A stretch of 64,000 nucleotides of DNA from positions 202,869-266,868 of the forward strand of contig JANQSD010000004.1 of NCBI GenBank assembly GCA_028284225.1, given 5' to 3'. Both the position numbers and the translations under genes were made by a program. Source of the stretch: Arenicellales bacterium (lineage in GTDB: Bacteria; Pseudomonadota; Gammaproteobacteria; Arenicellales; JAHEKD01). Within the stretch, counting starts at the first letter, position 1. The number at the start of each line of letters is the position of its first letter. Positions 1 to 9,948 of this stretch are shown piece after piece. The notes beneath the pieces were generated by a model that had not been told where the DNA came from, did no database searches, and saw nothing but the letters and a program-made list of their open reading frames with translations.

Positions 1-781
1 CCACTACATTAGCTTCATGCAGCGCCTGCAGGGTTTTTACCACAGATAGTTTTTCCAGTTCCTGATCGACCCGGGAGCGCTTGCGCACACCTGCCGTATC
101 GATAAAAACGTATTGCTGGTCACCCCTGGAAATGTTGACTTCAATGCTGTCACGAGTAGTACCCGGCTGATCCATCACAATGACCCGATGGTCACCCGCG
201 AGTCGATTGATCAATGTTGATTTACCGACATTTGGCCGCCCGACTACCGCAACCTTTATTATTTCTTCATCTGATTTGGTTTGCTCTTGTGCGGTGAAGG
301 GCTTGAGAATTTCCCCAATCATGGCCTGGACTCCGTCACCACGACGGGAAGACACCACATATGGGTCACCGGCTGCTAATTCGTAGAACTCAGCACTGAC
401 TAATTGCTTGGCTTGCCCCTCCGCTTTATTGACGGCCAGATAAACAGGCGACTCACTGACTCTCAATCGAGCGGCAACCTCCTTGTCTGCATGAGTTAAG
501 CCTTCGCGTCCATCCACCATGAATATCAAGGCATCGGCCTCTTTGATGATTTGGTCAACTTGCTCTTGAATCAGTGGCTGCAAATTCTCATCATCATTAA
601 ACATGCCGCCGGTATCGACAACTAAGTAAGGTTTATCCCCTATTTTTCCCTGGCCATATTGGCGATCGCGCGTTACGCCGGGTTGATCGTCGACAATAGC
701 TTTATGAGATCGAGTAAGCCTATTAAAAAGTGTGGATTTACCAACATTGGGCCGGCCGACCAGTGCAATGACAGGAATCAT
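1..781 (-). CDS. der: GTPase Der (EngA), N-terminal part, runs off left edge
   Basis: Essential double-GTPase needed for maturation of the 50S ribosomal subunit; it acts in the cytoplasm. Translation of the minus strand from the ATG at 781 gives MIPVIALVGRPNVGKS, a first P-loop. Then come switch II DTGG and NKAE, and a second P-loop GRPNVGKS about residue 180 with DTAG after it. Two tandem G domains in one chain are diagnostic of Der. About 260 of the usual 440-490 residues are present; the second G domain is cut and the KH-like C-terminus is missing, lying beyond position 1. The gene is 13 nt downstream of bamB, as in the conserved hisS-yfgM-bamB-der cluster, so it is probably co-transcribed. 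Confidence 0.97.
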   Translation of the reverse strand, partial: MIPVIALVGRPNVGKSTLFNRLTRSHKAIVDDQPGVTRDRQYGQGKIGDKPYLVVDTGGMFNDDENLQPLIQEQVDQIIKEADALIFMVDGREGLTHADKEVAARLRVSESPVYLAVNKAEGQAKQLVSAEFYELAAGDPYVVSSRRGDGVQAMIGEILKPFTAQEQTKSDEEIIKVAVVGRPNVGKSTLINRLAGDHRVIVMDQPGTTRDSIEVNISRGDQQYVFIDTAGVRKRSRVDQELEKLSVVKTLQALHEANVV

Positions 782-794
782 GACGACTCATAGA

Positions 795-1949
795 TCAATT
801 GATCGTTAAGGCCTGTAATTCGCCATTGGCAGTCAGCATATAAGCAATGCCATTAATAACAATTGGCTGATTGAGCGGAGTTTTTCCAGAAAACTTTTGT
901 TTACCGATGATTTCACCGTCTGTCCTATTAATAATAAGCGCCAGACCATCATCATTAGTGACTAACAGTTTACTGCCGATGACACTGATTGAAGTGAAAT
1001 TAACTAAATCAAGATCTTCAATGGCCCAGACGACATTGCCCGAATCACGATTTAAGGCAACAATACTGTTCTTGGCTTCAATCATGTAAATGGCTTGCCG
1101 ATCAATAGCGATATCTCTGAAACTGGAAATCGGGCGTGTCCAAATCACGTTACCGCCGGCAATATCCAAGGCCATTGTGCGTCGTTGAAATGCACTGACA
1201 TATAATTCGCTGCCCACAATGATGGGACGAGCATCAATATCTGTCAAACGCTGAATTTCATCTCGGCCTGATGATGAGCCTACCGGCACATCCCAGAGTA
1301 AATTTCCGGTAAGAGCATCGACCGCAACCAGGCGTCCGTCCTCAAACCCGGTAAACAAAAAATTGCGCTCAACAATTGGCGTTGCGCCACCACGCAGTGA
1401 TAGCCCTGGTTTGGCATGCCGATAGGTCCAAACCCGTTCACCATTATCAGCGTCAAAGGCAATCAATTTTGCATCAAGTGTTTTCACAATAACGTTGCCA
1501 CCGGCAAAAACGGGTGGAATTAACACTTCACTATCAACCTGGGAACGCCAGAGCTGTTCACCCTGGTTTCGATCAAAGGCAACCAAACGCGCCTTATAAT
1601 CAACTGCATACAAGGCATTCGGCCCGACACCGATACCGGCGCTAATTTCATTACGCGACTTTTCACGCCATAAGACCTTGCCGTTTTCCAGATCAATCGC
1701 TGTAATCAGACCTTCTGCATCGATGCTGTAACTGATACCATCATCGATAACAAACTCAAAACCCAGATCATTAAAATCACCTAAATCTCGATCCCAAAGT
1801 ACATCAATGGCTTGGGATTTGGGTAACGATTTAATGTAATCTTCTTGCTGTTCCAGCTTCAGTTTTTGTTGTTTGGATTTACCGCCGCCACACGCAGAGA
1901 GCAATAGCGTCGCTAAAGTAAAAACTGCCAGGTATTTTAGGATTTTCAT
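795..1949 (-). CDS. bamB: Outer membrane assembly lipoprotein BamB
   Basis: Accessory lipoprotein of the BAM complex that inserts beta-barrel proteins into the outer membrane. The 384 residues start with a lipoprotein signal peptide (MKILKYLAVFTLATLLLSAC, lipidated Cys20). Eight PQQ-type beta-propeller blades follow, each with a recurring AxDxxxGxxxW pattern (e.g. AIDLENGKVLW, AFDADNGERVW, AVDALTGNLLW). Length and architecture match E. coli BamB (392 aa). Its start overlaps the end of yfgM by ATGA (1946-1949), so the two are translationally coupled. It is followed by der. Confidence 0.96.
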   Translation of the reverse strand: MKILKYLAVFTLATLLLSACGGGKSKQQKLKLEQQEDYIKSLPKSQAIDVLWDRDLGDFNDLGFEFVIDDGISYSIDAEGLITAIDLENGKVLWREKSRNEISAGIGVGPNALYAVDYKARLVAFDRNQGEQLWRSQVDSEVLIPPVFAGGNVIVKTLDAKLIAFDADNGERVWTYRHAKPGLSLRGGATPIVERNFLFTGFEDGRLVAVDALTGNLLWDVPVGSSSGRDEIQRLTDIDARPIIVGSELYVSAFQRRTMALDIAGGNVIWTRPISSFRDIAIDRQAIYMIEAKNSIVALNRDSGNVVWAIEDLDLVNFTSISVIGSKLLVTNDDGLALIINRTDGEIIGKQKFSGKTPLNQPIVINGIAYMLTANGELQALTIN

Positions 1950-2590
1950 GTTGCGGTATTATTGATTTTTAGCTGTAAAATTTCACGATAGCCGGAGCCG
2001 GCTGACGTGGGTAACATTAATTCCATCGCTTTATTATAAGCCTCATGGGCCTCTTCAAGATTGCCCTGTTTGTTTTTAATATCACCGATTAATTCAAAAT
2101 ATTGGGATGCAAAGCCGGCCTTTTGCTCCACATCAACTAATGCCAGTGCCTGATCATATTGGCCCTCCCGATATAGTTGTCGTGCCAACCGGAATGTTGC
2201 CAACAAGCGATTATCAACCAACTTGGAATTGTCGATCACCCATTGCAAGTCGGTTTTTGCCTGCTCTGCCTGCTCTGCTTTGATTTGCGTAATCGCCGCT
2301 AAAATCACACCCTTGGCAGCATAATCAGTGCCGGAAAATTCATTTTTTAGCGTTTGTGCTAATTCAGCAACTTTAGTGGCATCTTCGGTTTCATTAGCCT
2401 CTAATAACTGAGAAAAGACTATAGATGCCTCCAAAGCCTGGTTTTCCTGATGCTTTTGCCACCAGTTGTACCCCACAATCAGCCCAAGACCTAACACAAC
2501 ACCGGTAACAACACCGGTGCCGTTGTCTTTCCACCATTTTTTTACTTTTTCAAGCTGTTCGTCTTCCGAGACGTGTATTTTCTTTGCCAT
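1946..2590 (-). CDS. yfgM: YfgM family TPR protein, SecYEG/PpiD-associated
   Basis: Single-pass inner-membrane protein whose periplasmic TPR domain associates with SecYEG and PpiD in E. coli and helps envelope protein folding. The 214 residues show a short cytoplasmic N-terminus (WWKDNGTG), one TM helix about residues 24-44 (VVTGVVLGLGLIVGYNWW) and a TPR-like C-terminal domain. This is the standard TPR_21 arrangement and length. The gene lies between hisS and bamB, the usual place. Identification rests on architecture and synteny; the specific chaperone role is known from E. coli, not from this sequence. Confidence 0.93.
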   Translation of the reverse strand: MAKKIHVSEDEQLEKVKKWWKDNGTGVVTGVVLGLGLIVGYNWWQKHQENQALEASIVFSQLLEANETEDATKVAELAQTLKNEFSGTDYAAKGVILAAITQIKAEQAEQAKTDLQWVIDNSKLVDNRLLATFRLARQLYREGQYDQALALVDVEQKAGFASQYFELIGDIKNKQGNLEEAHEAYNKAMELMLPTSAGSGYREILQLKINNTAT

Positions 2591-2624
2591 TACAGTCTAT
2601 TTGTTTATAAAGGGGGCGATTTTA

Positions 2625-3908
2625 CTATTCTGCAATCAGTTTTAATAGCTGGTTAAGCGACTCATCCGCTAACTTATCCGAAAATTCCAATGAAATCTGC
2701 TCATTATGATCTCGTAACGGCTTGACCGAAACATTACCGGTCTGAATTTCTTGCTCTCCAATAACAATCGCTATATCAGCGCCGCTTTGATCCGCTTTCT
2801 TGAATTGCGATTTAAAACTGCCGCCACCATGGTGAATAACAGTATTAACACCTTGATCACGTAGCTGTTCCGCTAATTTAGCAGCCCGTCCAAGTGCCTC
2901 TTCACTGTTATCAGTAACGACATAGGCCTGAATCCGATAGTCAGACACCGTATTTTCGCTGAGTTTTAACAATTCAATCAAGCGTTCAATGCCCATGGCA
3001 AAACCGATCCCCGGTGTTGGTTTACCACCGAGCTGTTCAACCAGGCCATCATAGCGACCACCAGCCAACACCGCATTTTGAGCGCCGAGCTGATCGGTTA
3101 CCCATTCAAATACTGTCAGACTATAGTAATCCAGACCCCGTACTAATCGCGGATTGATTTGATAGTGAATCTCGGCCTCATCAAGTAGTTTGCATAAACC
3201 CGCAAAGTGAGATTTGGATTCATCGCTTAAGCTTGACTCAAGCTGAGGTGCATCGGCTACAATTTGTTGGGTTGATTCAACCTTGCTATCAAAAATCCTC
3301 AGTGGGTTCGTGATTAAACGCCGCTGACTGTCAGCATCAAGCTGGTCATAAAACGGCTGAAAATAATCAACCAGCTTTTGCCGATAGGCATGCCGTTCTT
3401 CGGCAGTACCGATTGAATTTAATTCAAGCTTGATGTGTTGTAGCCCCAGTTGCTGCCATAGCCTGGCCGTTAATTGAATCAGTTCTGCATCTACATCCGG
3501 TCCTTGCCAACCTATTGCTTCACAACCAAATTGATGAAATTGGCGATAACGACCCTTTTGCGGCCGTTCATGCCGGAACATCGGACCTATATACCAGAGC
3601 TTTTGTTTTTGATTATGAAATAGACCATGCTCTATCCCTGCACGCATGCAACTAGCCGTATTCTCTGGGCGCAAGGTCAGGCTGTCACCACCTTTATCTG
3701 CAAAGGTGTACATTTCTTTTTCAACAATATCCGTGGCTTCGCCTATTGAACGCTTGAACAATGCAGTATGTTCAGCAATCGGTGTGCGGATTTCCTGATA
3801 GCCGTATAACCCGGCAACATCGGCCAGCACCCGCTCTACATATTGCCAAAATCCGCTTTCGCCCGGCAACAGGTCATTCATTCCACGTATAGACTGGATT
3901 TTTTGCAT
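2625..3908 (-). CDS. hisS: Histidyl-tRNA synthetase
   Basis: Class II aminoacyl-tRNA synthetase that charges tRNA-His. Motif 2 ([18 protein letters not shown]), the histidine-specific [15 protein letters not shown] and AGGRYDGL blocks and motif 3 ([11 protein letters not shown]) are all visible, followed by an anticodon-binding domain. I place the start at ATG 3908 ([12 protein letters not shown], 427 aa, E. coli 424 aa) with AGG seven bases upstream. A longer in-frame reading reaches 3974, but those 22 residues are translated from the palindromic repeat next to it and match nothing in the family. Downstream are yfgM and bamB. The ispG and rodZ genes that usually sit upstream are absent. Confidence 0.97.
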   Translation of the reverse strand: MQKIQSIRGMNDLLPGESGFWQYVERVLADVAGLYGYQEIRTPIAEHTALFKRSIGEATDIVEKEMYTFADKGGDSLTLRPENTASCMRAGIEHGLFHNQKQKLWYIGPMFRHERPQKGRYRQFHQFGCEAIGWQGPDVDAELIQLTARLWQQLGLQHIKLELNSIGTAEERHAYRQKLVDYFQPFYDQLDADSQRRLITNPLRIFDSKVESTQQIVADAPQLESSLSDESKSHFAGLCKLLDEAEIHYQINPRLVRGLDYYSLTVFEWVTDQLGAQNAVLAGGRYDGLVEQLGGKPTPGIGFAMGIERLIELLKLSENTVSDYRIQAYVVTDNSEEALGRAAKLAEQLRDQGVNTVIHHGGGSFKSQFKKADQSGADIAIVIGEQEIQTGNVSVKPLRDHNEQISLEFSDKLADESLNQLLKLIAE

Positions 3909-3933
3909 TTTTAACCTAGAACCCTCAGTTGGA

Positions 3934-4048
3934 CCGGTTTTAAGGCGCGGATAAAATGCGCTGATGCAAGGCATGGATTGCAGTAAGTAGTTGTTCTACT
4001 TGCAAAATCCATAACATAGCAGCAAATTTTAACCCGCCTTATGGCCGG
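3934..4048. repeat. MITE-like element, long imperfect palindrome
   Basis: About 115 bp between pilF and hisS that can fold back on itself. The outer arms CCGGTTTTAAGGCG and CGCCTTATGGCCGG pair at 11 of 14 positions. Inner arms around ATAAAATGCGCTGATGC and GCAGCAAATTTTA, and ATGGATTGCA and TGCAAAATCCAT, also pair, with AGTAG-TTGTT-CTACT at the tip. It has no coding capacity of its own and no visible target-site duplication. It sits where rodZ and ispG would be expected. Confidence 0.6.
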
Positions 4049-4148
4049 TAGCGCACTCACCCATAAGGGGAATGCATGAATAGGTATATTTACATTTGAA
4101 TTCATAAGCTTAAGTGTACTTCACAGCAGTCAACTGAGGAATCTAGGT

Positions 4149-4817
4149 TTAAAGATTGTTTTGAATTTGTTGGGCCAATTTTAAAGCTTCTGGACTGGTT
4201 TTGGGTTCAAGTTTGAAATATTCCTGAATATATTTTTCTGCTTTATCAAAATCAACCTTATCGATATTAACCCGAACTAAATTCAGTAATACCGGCCGGG
4301 ACTGGGGATTGAGCTCGAGCGCTCTCAATAGATATTTTTCTGCATCATCGTAATCCTGACTTGCTATTGAGCAAGCAGCCGCTCTAGTGTAACTGACCAT
4401 ACGCTGTGAATTCATTAGTTGTGACCCGGCACGGTCAAACTGCTTGAGTGCTTTTTTTCGATCACCTTGTTGGCATAAATATTGTCCATAATCATTCAGG
4501 ACTACAACTGCATAAGGGTCACTTCGTAATGCTTGTTGATAGTGATAGACAACATCCTCATGATTGCCTAACAACTGCTGCACCCTGGCCATCGCATGGT
4601 TAGCCTCAACACCGTCCGGATCGAGCCGCAATGCTTCTTCCGCCTCACCTTGTGCAACGCTAATGTTGTTATTAAACATAAAATCGAATGATACTTGGCT
4701 ATGCATTTTCGACAAACGTTGTTGTTCGTCAGTGGCATGAGAGCCTACTGTTTTGGAGCAGGATATCAGTGAGCAACAGGTAATTATTACTAGGGTAAGC
4801 GGGTTTAACCGTCGCAT
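4149..4817 (-). CDS. pilF: Type IV pilus biogenesis/stability lipoprotein PilF (PilW)
   Basis: Outer-membrane TPR lipoprotein (pilotin) that assists assembly of the PilQ secretin in type IV pili. The 222 residues begin with a lipoprotein signal peptide ending SLISC (Cys20). Consecutive TPR units follow, for example AEEALRLDPDGVEANHAMARV, then YHYQQALRSDPYAVVVLNDYG and LLRALELNPQSRPVLLNLVRV. Family length is about 250 aa. The start codon follows the rlmN stop directly (4817/4818), the same rlmN-pilF order as in Pseudomonas. No other pilus genes are in the window, so the pilus role is inferred from family and synteny. Confidence 0.9.
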   Translation of the reverse strand: MRRLNPLTLVIITCCSLISCSKTVGSHATDEQQRLSKMHSQVSFDFMFNNNISVAQGEAEEALRLDPDGVEANHAMARVQQLLGNHEDVVYHYQQALRSDPYAVVVLNDYGQYLCQQGDRKKALKQFDRAGSQLMNSQRMVSYTRAAACSIASQDYDDAEKYLLRALELNPQSRPVLLNLVRVNIDKVDFDKAEKYIQEYFKLEPKTSPEALKLAQQIQNNL

Positions 4818-5915
4818 TTAGTGACTGGCAGTAGCCTGCACGGCTAGACGCTGGCTGCGCTTGGTTTTGTCCTGCACTTTTCCAGCAAGTTGCCCACAAG
4901 CCGCATCAATATCATCGCCACGCGTTTTACGCGTAATTGTAAATATTCCCGCATCAAGCAAGATATCGCGAAATCGATTTATCTGCTTAATCGGCGAACT
5001 GCTGTAATGAATACCATGCACTGAATTAAAAGGAATCAGATTAACTTTTGAGGGTATTTCTCTAATCAGATTAATCAGTTTTTTCGCAGTTTGGTCAGAA
5101 TCATTAACGCCGTCCAGCATCACATATTCAAACGTAATACGCCGCCTTGATTCAGTCGCAACGTAATCGTGGCAAGCCTCGATTAATTGTTTAAGTGGGT
5201 ATTTTTTGTTTATCGGCACCAGTTCATTGCGCAAATCGTCCATGGGTGCATGCAAAGAAACTGCCAAACTGACCGGGCAGTCCTGTTTTAGTTTATAAAT
5301 TGCCGGCACGACACCTGCAGTACTCAATGTCACCCGGCGCTTAGACAAGCCATAGGACAAATCATCCAGCATTAATTTCATCGCAGAAATCACGCTGTCA
5401 TAATTTAACAAAGGTTCACCCATGCCCATCATGACAATGTTGCTCACTGCCCGCTCCTGCCCCGCCTGATTTAAGAGCGAGTCTGCCACCATCAACTGAC
5501 TGATGATTTCGGCGCTGGTCAAATTACGATTAAAGCCTTGCCTTGCAGTGGCACAGAATGTACAGGTTAATAAACAACCGACCTGGGATGAAACACATAA
5601 GGTACCGCGATCTACTTCCGGTATAAAAACCGTTTCAATACAATTGCCGTCTGCTAATCGCAGCAACCACTTGCGGGTACCATCCGTTGACAGTTGATCC
5701 CTGACTATCTCGGGCAGTTCGAGGCAAGCTGTCTGCTCCAGTTTGGAGCGCAACAGCTTACTCAAATCAGTCATATTATCGAACGACAACTCACGGCGCT
5801 GATAAATCCACTGCATTACCTGACCGGCCCGGAATGACTTTTCACCCATAGCAGTGAAAAACGATTCCAGATCGTGTCGATTTAAGCCCAGTAGATTTGT
5901 TTGCGCTGCTGTCAT
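4818..5915 (-). CDS. rlmN: 23S rRNA/tRNA adenine-C2 methyltransferase RlmN
   Basis: Radical-SAM enzyme that methylates C2 of A2503 in 23S rRNA and A37 in several tRNAs. The 4Fe-4S site CLLTCTFCA (CxxxCxxC) lies about residues 113-121, followed by [10 protein letters not shown] (SAM binding). The C-terminal [13 protein letters not shown] carries the methyl-accepting cysteine. The length of 365 aa is normal (E. coli 384). It lies between ndk and pilF on one strand with almost no spacing and is probably in one operon with them. Confidence 0.97.
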   Translation of the reverse strand: MTAAQTNLLGLNRHDLESFFTAMGEKSFRAGQVMQWIYQRRELSFDNMTDLSKLLRSKLEQTACLELPEIVRDQLSTDGTRKWLLRLADGNCIETVFIPEVDRGTLCVSSQVGCLLTCTFCATARQGFNRNLTSAEIISQLMVADSLLNQAGQERAVSNIVMMGMGEPLLNYDSVISAMKLMLDDLSYGLSKRRVTLSTAGVVPAIYKLKQDCPVSLAVSLHAPMDDLRNELVPINKKYPLKQLIEACHDYVATESRRRITFEYVMLDGVNDSDQTAKKLINLIREIPSKVNLIPFNSVHGIHYSSSPIKQINRFRDILLDAGIFTITRKTRGDDIDAACGQLAGKVQDKTKRSQRLAVQATASH

Positions 5916-5930
5916 TTAACTCGATAAACC

Positions 5931-6365
5931 CTAACCTCTGGTTCTTTCAATAACCCCATCAGCGCCGAAGAAGAATTCAATTTCAACTTTTGCTGTATCA
6001 GGCCCATCTGAACCATGACAGGCATTTTCATCTACTGTTTCAGCAAAATCAGCACGGATAGTTCCAGGGGCAGCGTCTTTAGGATTGGTTGCGCCCATAA
6101 CTTCACGGTGCTTGGCAATTGCATTCTCGCCCTCAAGTACTTGCACCATCACTGGGCCAGATGTCATGAAAGTGACTAAATCATTATAGAAAGGACGTTC
6201 TTTATGAATTTCGTAAAATTGCCCCGCTTGTTCGCCTGATAAATGCAGCATTTTAGCCGCCACAATTCGTAATCCGGCCGACTCAAATCGGTCGTAGATC
6301 TTACCGATTACATTTTTACCGACTGCATCGGGCTTGATTATTGATAAAGTGCGTTCAATCGCCAT
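5931..6365 (-). CDS. ndk: Nucleoside diphosphate kinase
   Basis: Transfers the gamma-phosphate of ATP to nucleoside diphosphates through a phosphohistidine. The active-site NACHGSD has its histidine at residue 117, and [15 protein letters not shown] and [14 protein letters not shown] are standard family blocks. At 144 aa it is the usual length. A Shine-Dalgarno-like AGGAGT lies just upstream of the ATG at 6365. It is 15 nt upstream of rlmN and is the first gene of the ndk-rlmN-pilF run. Confidence 0.98.
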   Translation of the reverse strand: MAIERTLSIIKPDAVGKNVIGKIYDRFESAGLRIVAAKMLHLSGEQAGQFYEIHKERPFYNDLVTFMTSGPVMVQVLEGENAIAKHREVMGATNPKDAAPGTIRADFAETVDENACHGSDGPDTAKVEIEFFFGADGVIERTRG

Positions 6366-6409
6366 TTGTTACTCCTAACAGTAAAATCAATCTGGTTTTA
6401 AAAAGCGCG

Positions 6410-7777
6410 TTAGTTTACCGCTTTTAAGCCGGTTTGAGCAATCAAACTATTGTTTTCTATACGATTATTTACAACGTCCAGCAACTGATTGGCCTTGATT
6501 TCGGCACTCACCAGACAAGGTAAATAATTTTCAGCCCTGGCTTTCCTCAAGTTCGTTTTTTTATCAATACTTTGTTCTGTCAAAACCGTAACTGATTTGC
6601 CAATATTTTTTGCCAGGACTCTATTTAACACTTGCTGACCCAGCTTGCGAACGCGCCCAGCTCTGCTTTTGCGTATCTCTATGGGTATTTGCCGGGGAAT
6701 CCTGGCAGCCGGTGTGCCGCTACGCTGTGAGTAAGGAAACACATGCGGATAGGCTATTTCAAGCTCATCTATAGCATTCAAAGTCTGTTCAAACTGCTCA
6801 TCAGTCTCAGTCGGAAACCCGGTCATCACGTCAGCACTAATAACCAAATCCGGCACTGCCGACCTTAGGCTATCAATACGATCATAGACCAACTCCCGGT
6901 TGTAACGTCTTTTCATACGCTTAAGGATCAGCGTATTGGCGCTTTGCAATGACAAATGCAGATGTGGACAAACCTTTTTCTGCATAAATCTCTCAATGAG
7001 ATCATCACTAATGTGAGCAGGATCAATTGAGCTTAATCGCAGCCTAGCATCAGGGTGTTCACCCTGTAATTCATCTATCAGGCTGATTAGGGAATAGCCG
7101 TGCTGATCAAAATCGTCACCATATGAACCCAGATCCACACCACAGATCACTAATTCCTTATAGCCGTTAGCCACTAAGCGATGAGCCTGACGTTTTAAAA
7201 CAGTCATCGGAATCGAACGACTTGGCCCCCGTGCACGATGAATAATGCAAAACGTGCAACCCTGATTACAACCTTGTTGAATTTGCATAAAAGCACGCGT
7301 CTGGCCTTCAAAACCTGTTAACAAGCCATCGGGCAGGCTAACGTGCTTATCAAGCTCGCCAACGATAATTCTGGGTAATTCACCTCGCTCATACAAGGGT
7401 AAAAGCTGGTGCAGATCGAGCTTTCTATCGTTGCCGACAACCAGATCAACACCAGGAATTTCTGCACAAGCCGTTGGGTCCATTTGTGCATAACAGCCTG
7501 TCACCACAATAAATGCGTCAGGATTTTGACGGATCAGACGTCTGACTTCCTGTCGGGCCTGGCGGTCGGCCTCCTGGGTAACCGTACAGGTATTAATAAC
7601 ATACATATCTGCTTTCGCATTGCTATTAACCTGTAACCACTGCTGCCCGGACAGATTCTGTGCGATTAAATTACTCTCATATAGATTGACTTTACAGCCT
7701 AGCGTAGATACCGCTACACTTCTGTCAGGTCGGACAGAGACTAAAGATTTGGATAAACTGACGTTAACGCTGGCCAT
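6410..7777 (-). CDS. mtaB: tRNA t6A37 methylthiotransferase MtaB
   Basis: Radical-SAM methylthiotransferase that converts t6A37 to ms2t6A in tRNAs reading ANN codons. The N-terminal UPF0004 domain has three cluster cysteines (STLGCKVN, NTCTVT, TGCYAQMD). The radical-SAM motif is GCNQGCTFCIIHRARGPSR, and a TRAM-like region ends the protein. LGCKVN and the C-terminal pattern fit MtaB rather than MiaB or RimO. MtaB is absent from E. coli and patchy in gammaproteobacteria. At 455 aa it is slightly longer than the usual 420-450. It is separated from ndk by 44 nt. Confidence 0.85.
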   Translation of the reverse strand: MASVNVSLSKSLVSVRPDRSVAVSTLGCKVNLYESNLIAQNLSGQQWLQVNSNAKADMYVINTCTVTQEADRQARQEVRRLIRQNPDAFIVVTGCYAQMDPTACAEIPGVDLVVGNDRKLDLHQLLPLYERGELPRIIVGELDKHVSLPDGLLTGFEGQTRAFMQIQQGCNQGCTFCIIHRARGPSRSIPMTVLKRQAHRLVANGYKELVICGVDLGSYGDDFDQHGYSLISLIDELQGEHPDARLRLSSIDPAHISDDLIERFMQKKVCPHLHLSLQSANTLILKRMKRRYNRELVYDRIDSLRSAVPDLVISADVMTGFPTETDEQFEQTLNAIDELEIAYPHVFPYSQRSGTPAARIPRQIPIEIRKSRAGRVRKLGQQVLNRVLAKNIGKSVTVLTEQSIDKKTNLRKARAENYLPCLVSAEIKANQLLDVVNNRIENNSLIAQTGLKAVN

Positions 7778-7839
7778 TATTTAAACCTGGAGCATGGTAA
7801 CTTTATGAGATAGCTGTTAAGTGTATTCTAAGCCACAAT

Positions 7840-8346
7840 TCACAGCAATATGCGTTCTGAGCGCTGACATTGTTGCTGAATAACAAATGGAAAATAGTTC
7901 GCCACATGGCCCAGGCCAGGAATCATGACAGCAGGTGCTATTTCCAACAACGGTTCAAGCACAAATCGTCGCTCTAACATTCTTGGGTGCGGAATCGTAA
8001 GCTTGCTGGTAGAACATTGCAAATTGCCATGAATTAAGATGTCCAAATCCAATGTTCGAGGTGCATTTTGATTACTAGTTCGTTTTCGGTATTGCCTGGC
8101 TTCGATAGACTGTAGCAATCGCAGTAACGCCAGAGGTTTTAATTTGCTCTGTATTTTCGCCACTGCATTAATAAAATAGGGCTGATCATCATACCCCATG
8201 GGTGCAGTAATGTAATAGGATGAGTAGTCCTGTAAATCAATAAACCGTGAGTTATTTAATGCTCTGAGTGCTTTTTTGATTTGTATATGGGGCTGATTAA
8301 GATTACTCCCCAACCCGATATAAATATCTTTATTGAATCCGGCCAT
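7840..8346 (-). CDS. folK: HPPK, 6-hydroxymethyl-dihydropterin pyrophosphokinase
   Basis: Folate-synthesis enzyme that transfers pyrophosphate from ATP to 6-hydroxymethyl-7,8-dihydropterin. Signature blocks are IYIGLGSNL at the N-terminus, PRTLDLDIL (metal-binding aspartates) and IPHPRMLERRFVLEPL. The length of 168 aa is normal. Its first 17 nt overlap the end of pcnB (8330-8346), as in the common pcnB-folK operon, so translation is probably coupled. Confidence 0.96.
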   Translation of the reverse strand: MAGFNKDIYIGLGSNLNQPHIQIKKALRALNNSRFIDLQDYSSYYITAPMGYDDQPYFINAVAKIQSKLKPLALLRLLQSIEARQYRKRTSNQNAPRTLDLDILIHGNLQCSTSKLTIPHPRMLERRFVLEPLLEIAPAVMIPGLGHVANYFPFVIQQQCQRSERILL

Positions 8347-9616
8347 GTGCCCTTTGCCGATACCTTTTTCTTGATTTTCCAGGCCTTTTGGGTGAGCTTT
8401 TGGATGTATTATTTTTTTTATCTCTTTGTTGAGCGGTCCAAAACTCAGCGACTTCCGTCTCTATATCACCGACTTCGGCACGAATAAGCAAAAAATCATA
8501 CGCTGCTCTAAACCTGGGATTTGATAATAATTTTATAACCTGCTTTTTACGAACTTTTTCCAGACGATGCTGCAACCACCAGATTTCACGTATAGTGTTA
8601 CTCACTCGGCGTAACATACCTGTACGTAATAATTGTCTGGAAATAATCTCTTCTGATGCCTGAACCATAGCCTCTTGCGAGTTATATTTTTTATTAATCA
8701 ACTGTTTGAATCGATGATGATAATAAGGCCATAAAATCGCACAAAACATGAATGCACTAATCACCGGCTTTTGCTCTCTGATACGTTGATCAGTATTAAT
8801 TAACGCAGCAGCGGTAATTGATCTGGATAATGCGGCCTGAGCGGATTTATTGTCATCCGAATTGGCAAATAAATAAGGCAATAGCTCATATTCATTTAAT
8901 AGCTCCCATACTCGGGTTGCATTGCCGCAATAAAACAGTTTCAGCACCTCATCAAAACGGCGTGCCGGTGGGATGTTATTTAGTGCATATTTATTGAGAT
9001 GGATGGCCTCAACCAGATTAGCGCTAACTTTAAACCCGAATTTTGACTGAAAACGAACGGTGCGCAAAATCCTGCCCGGATCTTCTGCAAAGCGGATAAC
9101 CGGATCGCCGATTAACTCTAGTCTTTTTTGACGGATATGCTCAATACCTTTGAAATAATCGATGACTTGTTTTGACTCAACATCATAATAAAGCGCATTA
9201 ACGGTAAAATCACGTCGGGAGGCATCATTTTCTATGCTGCCGAATACATTATCATCCAATACCTGCCCCGTCGCTTTGTCCTTATGATGATCCTTGACAG
9301 CCTGTCTGAATGTGGTGATCTCCAGCAGTTCGCTACGAATATTGACATGAACAATCTTAAAGCGTTGGCCAATAATTCTGGAACGCGGAAAGACCCGCCT
9401 GATTTGCAGCGGTGTCGCTTGTGTAGAGATATCGAAATCCTTTGGTGTTATACCTAATAGTAAATCACGAATGCAGCCCCCCACTAAATAAGCACTGTAA
9501 CCCGCAGCTGTTAACTTTTTTACAGCTTCAATAGCAGCACTGTCAATAAGCCCATGATCAAGCTTTAACTGCTTAAATGAATAATATTTAGCTTTAATTT
9601 TTCTAGCAGATGTCAA
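8330..9616 (-). CDS. pcnB: Poly(A) polymerase I
   Basis: Adds poly(A) tails to RNA 3' ends, marking them for decay. The nucleotidyltransferase head shows YLVGGCIRDLLLG and DFDIST (catalytic aspartates), followed by RRVFPRSRIIGQRFKIVHV and RRDFTVNALYYD. The basic C-terminus (KKNNTSKSSPKRPGKSRKR) is typical of PcnB rather than the CCA-adding enzyme. It has 428 aa (E. coli about 465). It is upstream of and overlapping folK; the tRNA-Ser gene lies further upstream. Confidence 0.93.
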   Translation of the reverse strand: MTSARKIKAKYYSFKQLKLDHGLIDSAAIEAVKKLTAAGYSAYLVGGCIRDLLLGITPKDFDISTQATPLQIRRVFPRSRIIGQRFKIVHVNIRSELLEITTFRQAVKDHHKDKATGQVLDDNVFGSIENDASRRDFTVNALYYDVESKQVIDYFKGIEHIRQKRLELIGDPVIRFAEDPGRILRTVRFQSKFGFKVSANLVEAIHLNKYALNNIPPARRFDEVLKLFYCGNATRVWELLNEYELLPYLFANSDDNKSAQAALSRSITAAALINTDQRIREQKPVISAFMFCAILWPYYHHRFKQLINKKYNSQEAMVQASEEIISRQLLRTGMLRRVSNTIREIWWLQHRLEKVRKKQVIKLLSNPRFRAAYDFLLIRAEVGDIETEVAEFWTAQQRDKKNNTSKSSPKRPGKSRKRYRQRAHGRIQ

Positions 9617-9775
9617 TGGATTGTTGCTGTTTCAAACTTAAGCCCGGATTAAAACAGTTACCTTTAAATTATCATCCTATCAGGCAGCCGAAATTCTGCC
9701 TGCTTGGAATTGAATGAGTCAACATAGTTGTACTATGTAGGATGCTGCACCTTCAGAACTGACCGGCAAAGCATC

Positions 9776-9868
9776 TGGCGGAGAGTGAGGGATTCGAACC
9801 CTCGATGGAGCTTTTGACCCCATACTCCCTTAGCAGGGGAGCGCCTTCAGCCACTCGGCCAACTCTCC
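9776..9868 (-). tRNA. tRNA-Ser (GCU anticodon)
   Basis: The minus strand reads GGAGAGTTGGCCGAGTGGC and so on, with acceptor arm GGAGAGT/ACTCTCC, discriminator G, encoded CCA (9776-9778), a long variable arm and a T-loop GGTTCGAATCC. The anticodon loop CTGCTAA gives GCU. It sits just downstream of csrA, the typical place for this tRNA. A promoter-like TTTTCA-N17-TAGAAT lies upstream of it around 9880-9910. Confidence 0.97.
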
Positions 9869-9948
9869 GTTAAGAAGCCGGAATTCTAACCGCTTACAGG
9901 TATTGTGAAAAGCACCAAAATAACAGCTACTTGTTAGATTATGACTAG

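Noticed and set aside
3909-3974. Longer N-terminus for HisS
   Set aside because: The extra residues come from the palindromic element and match no synthetase; the ATG at 3908 has a proper SD.
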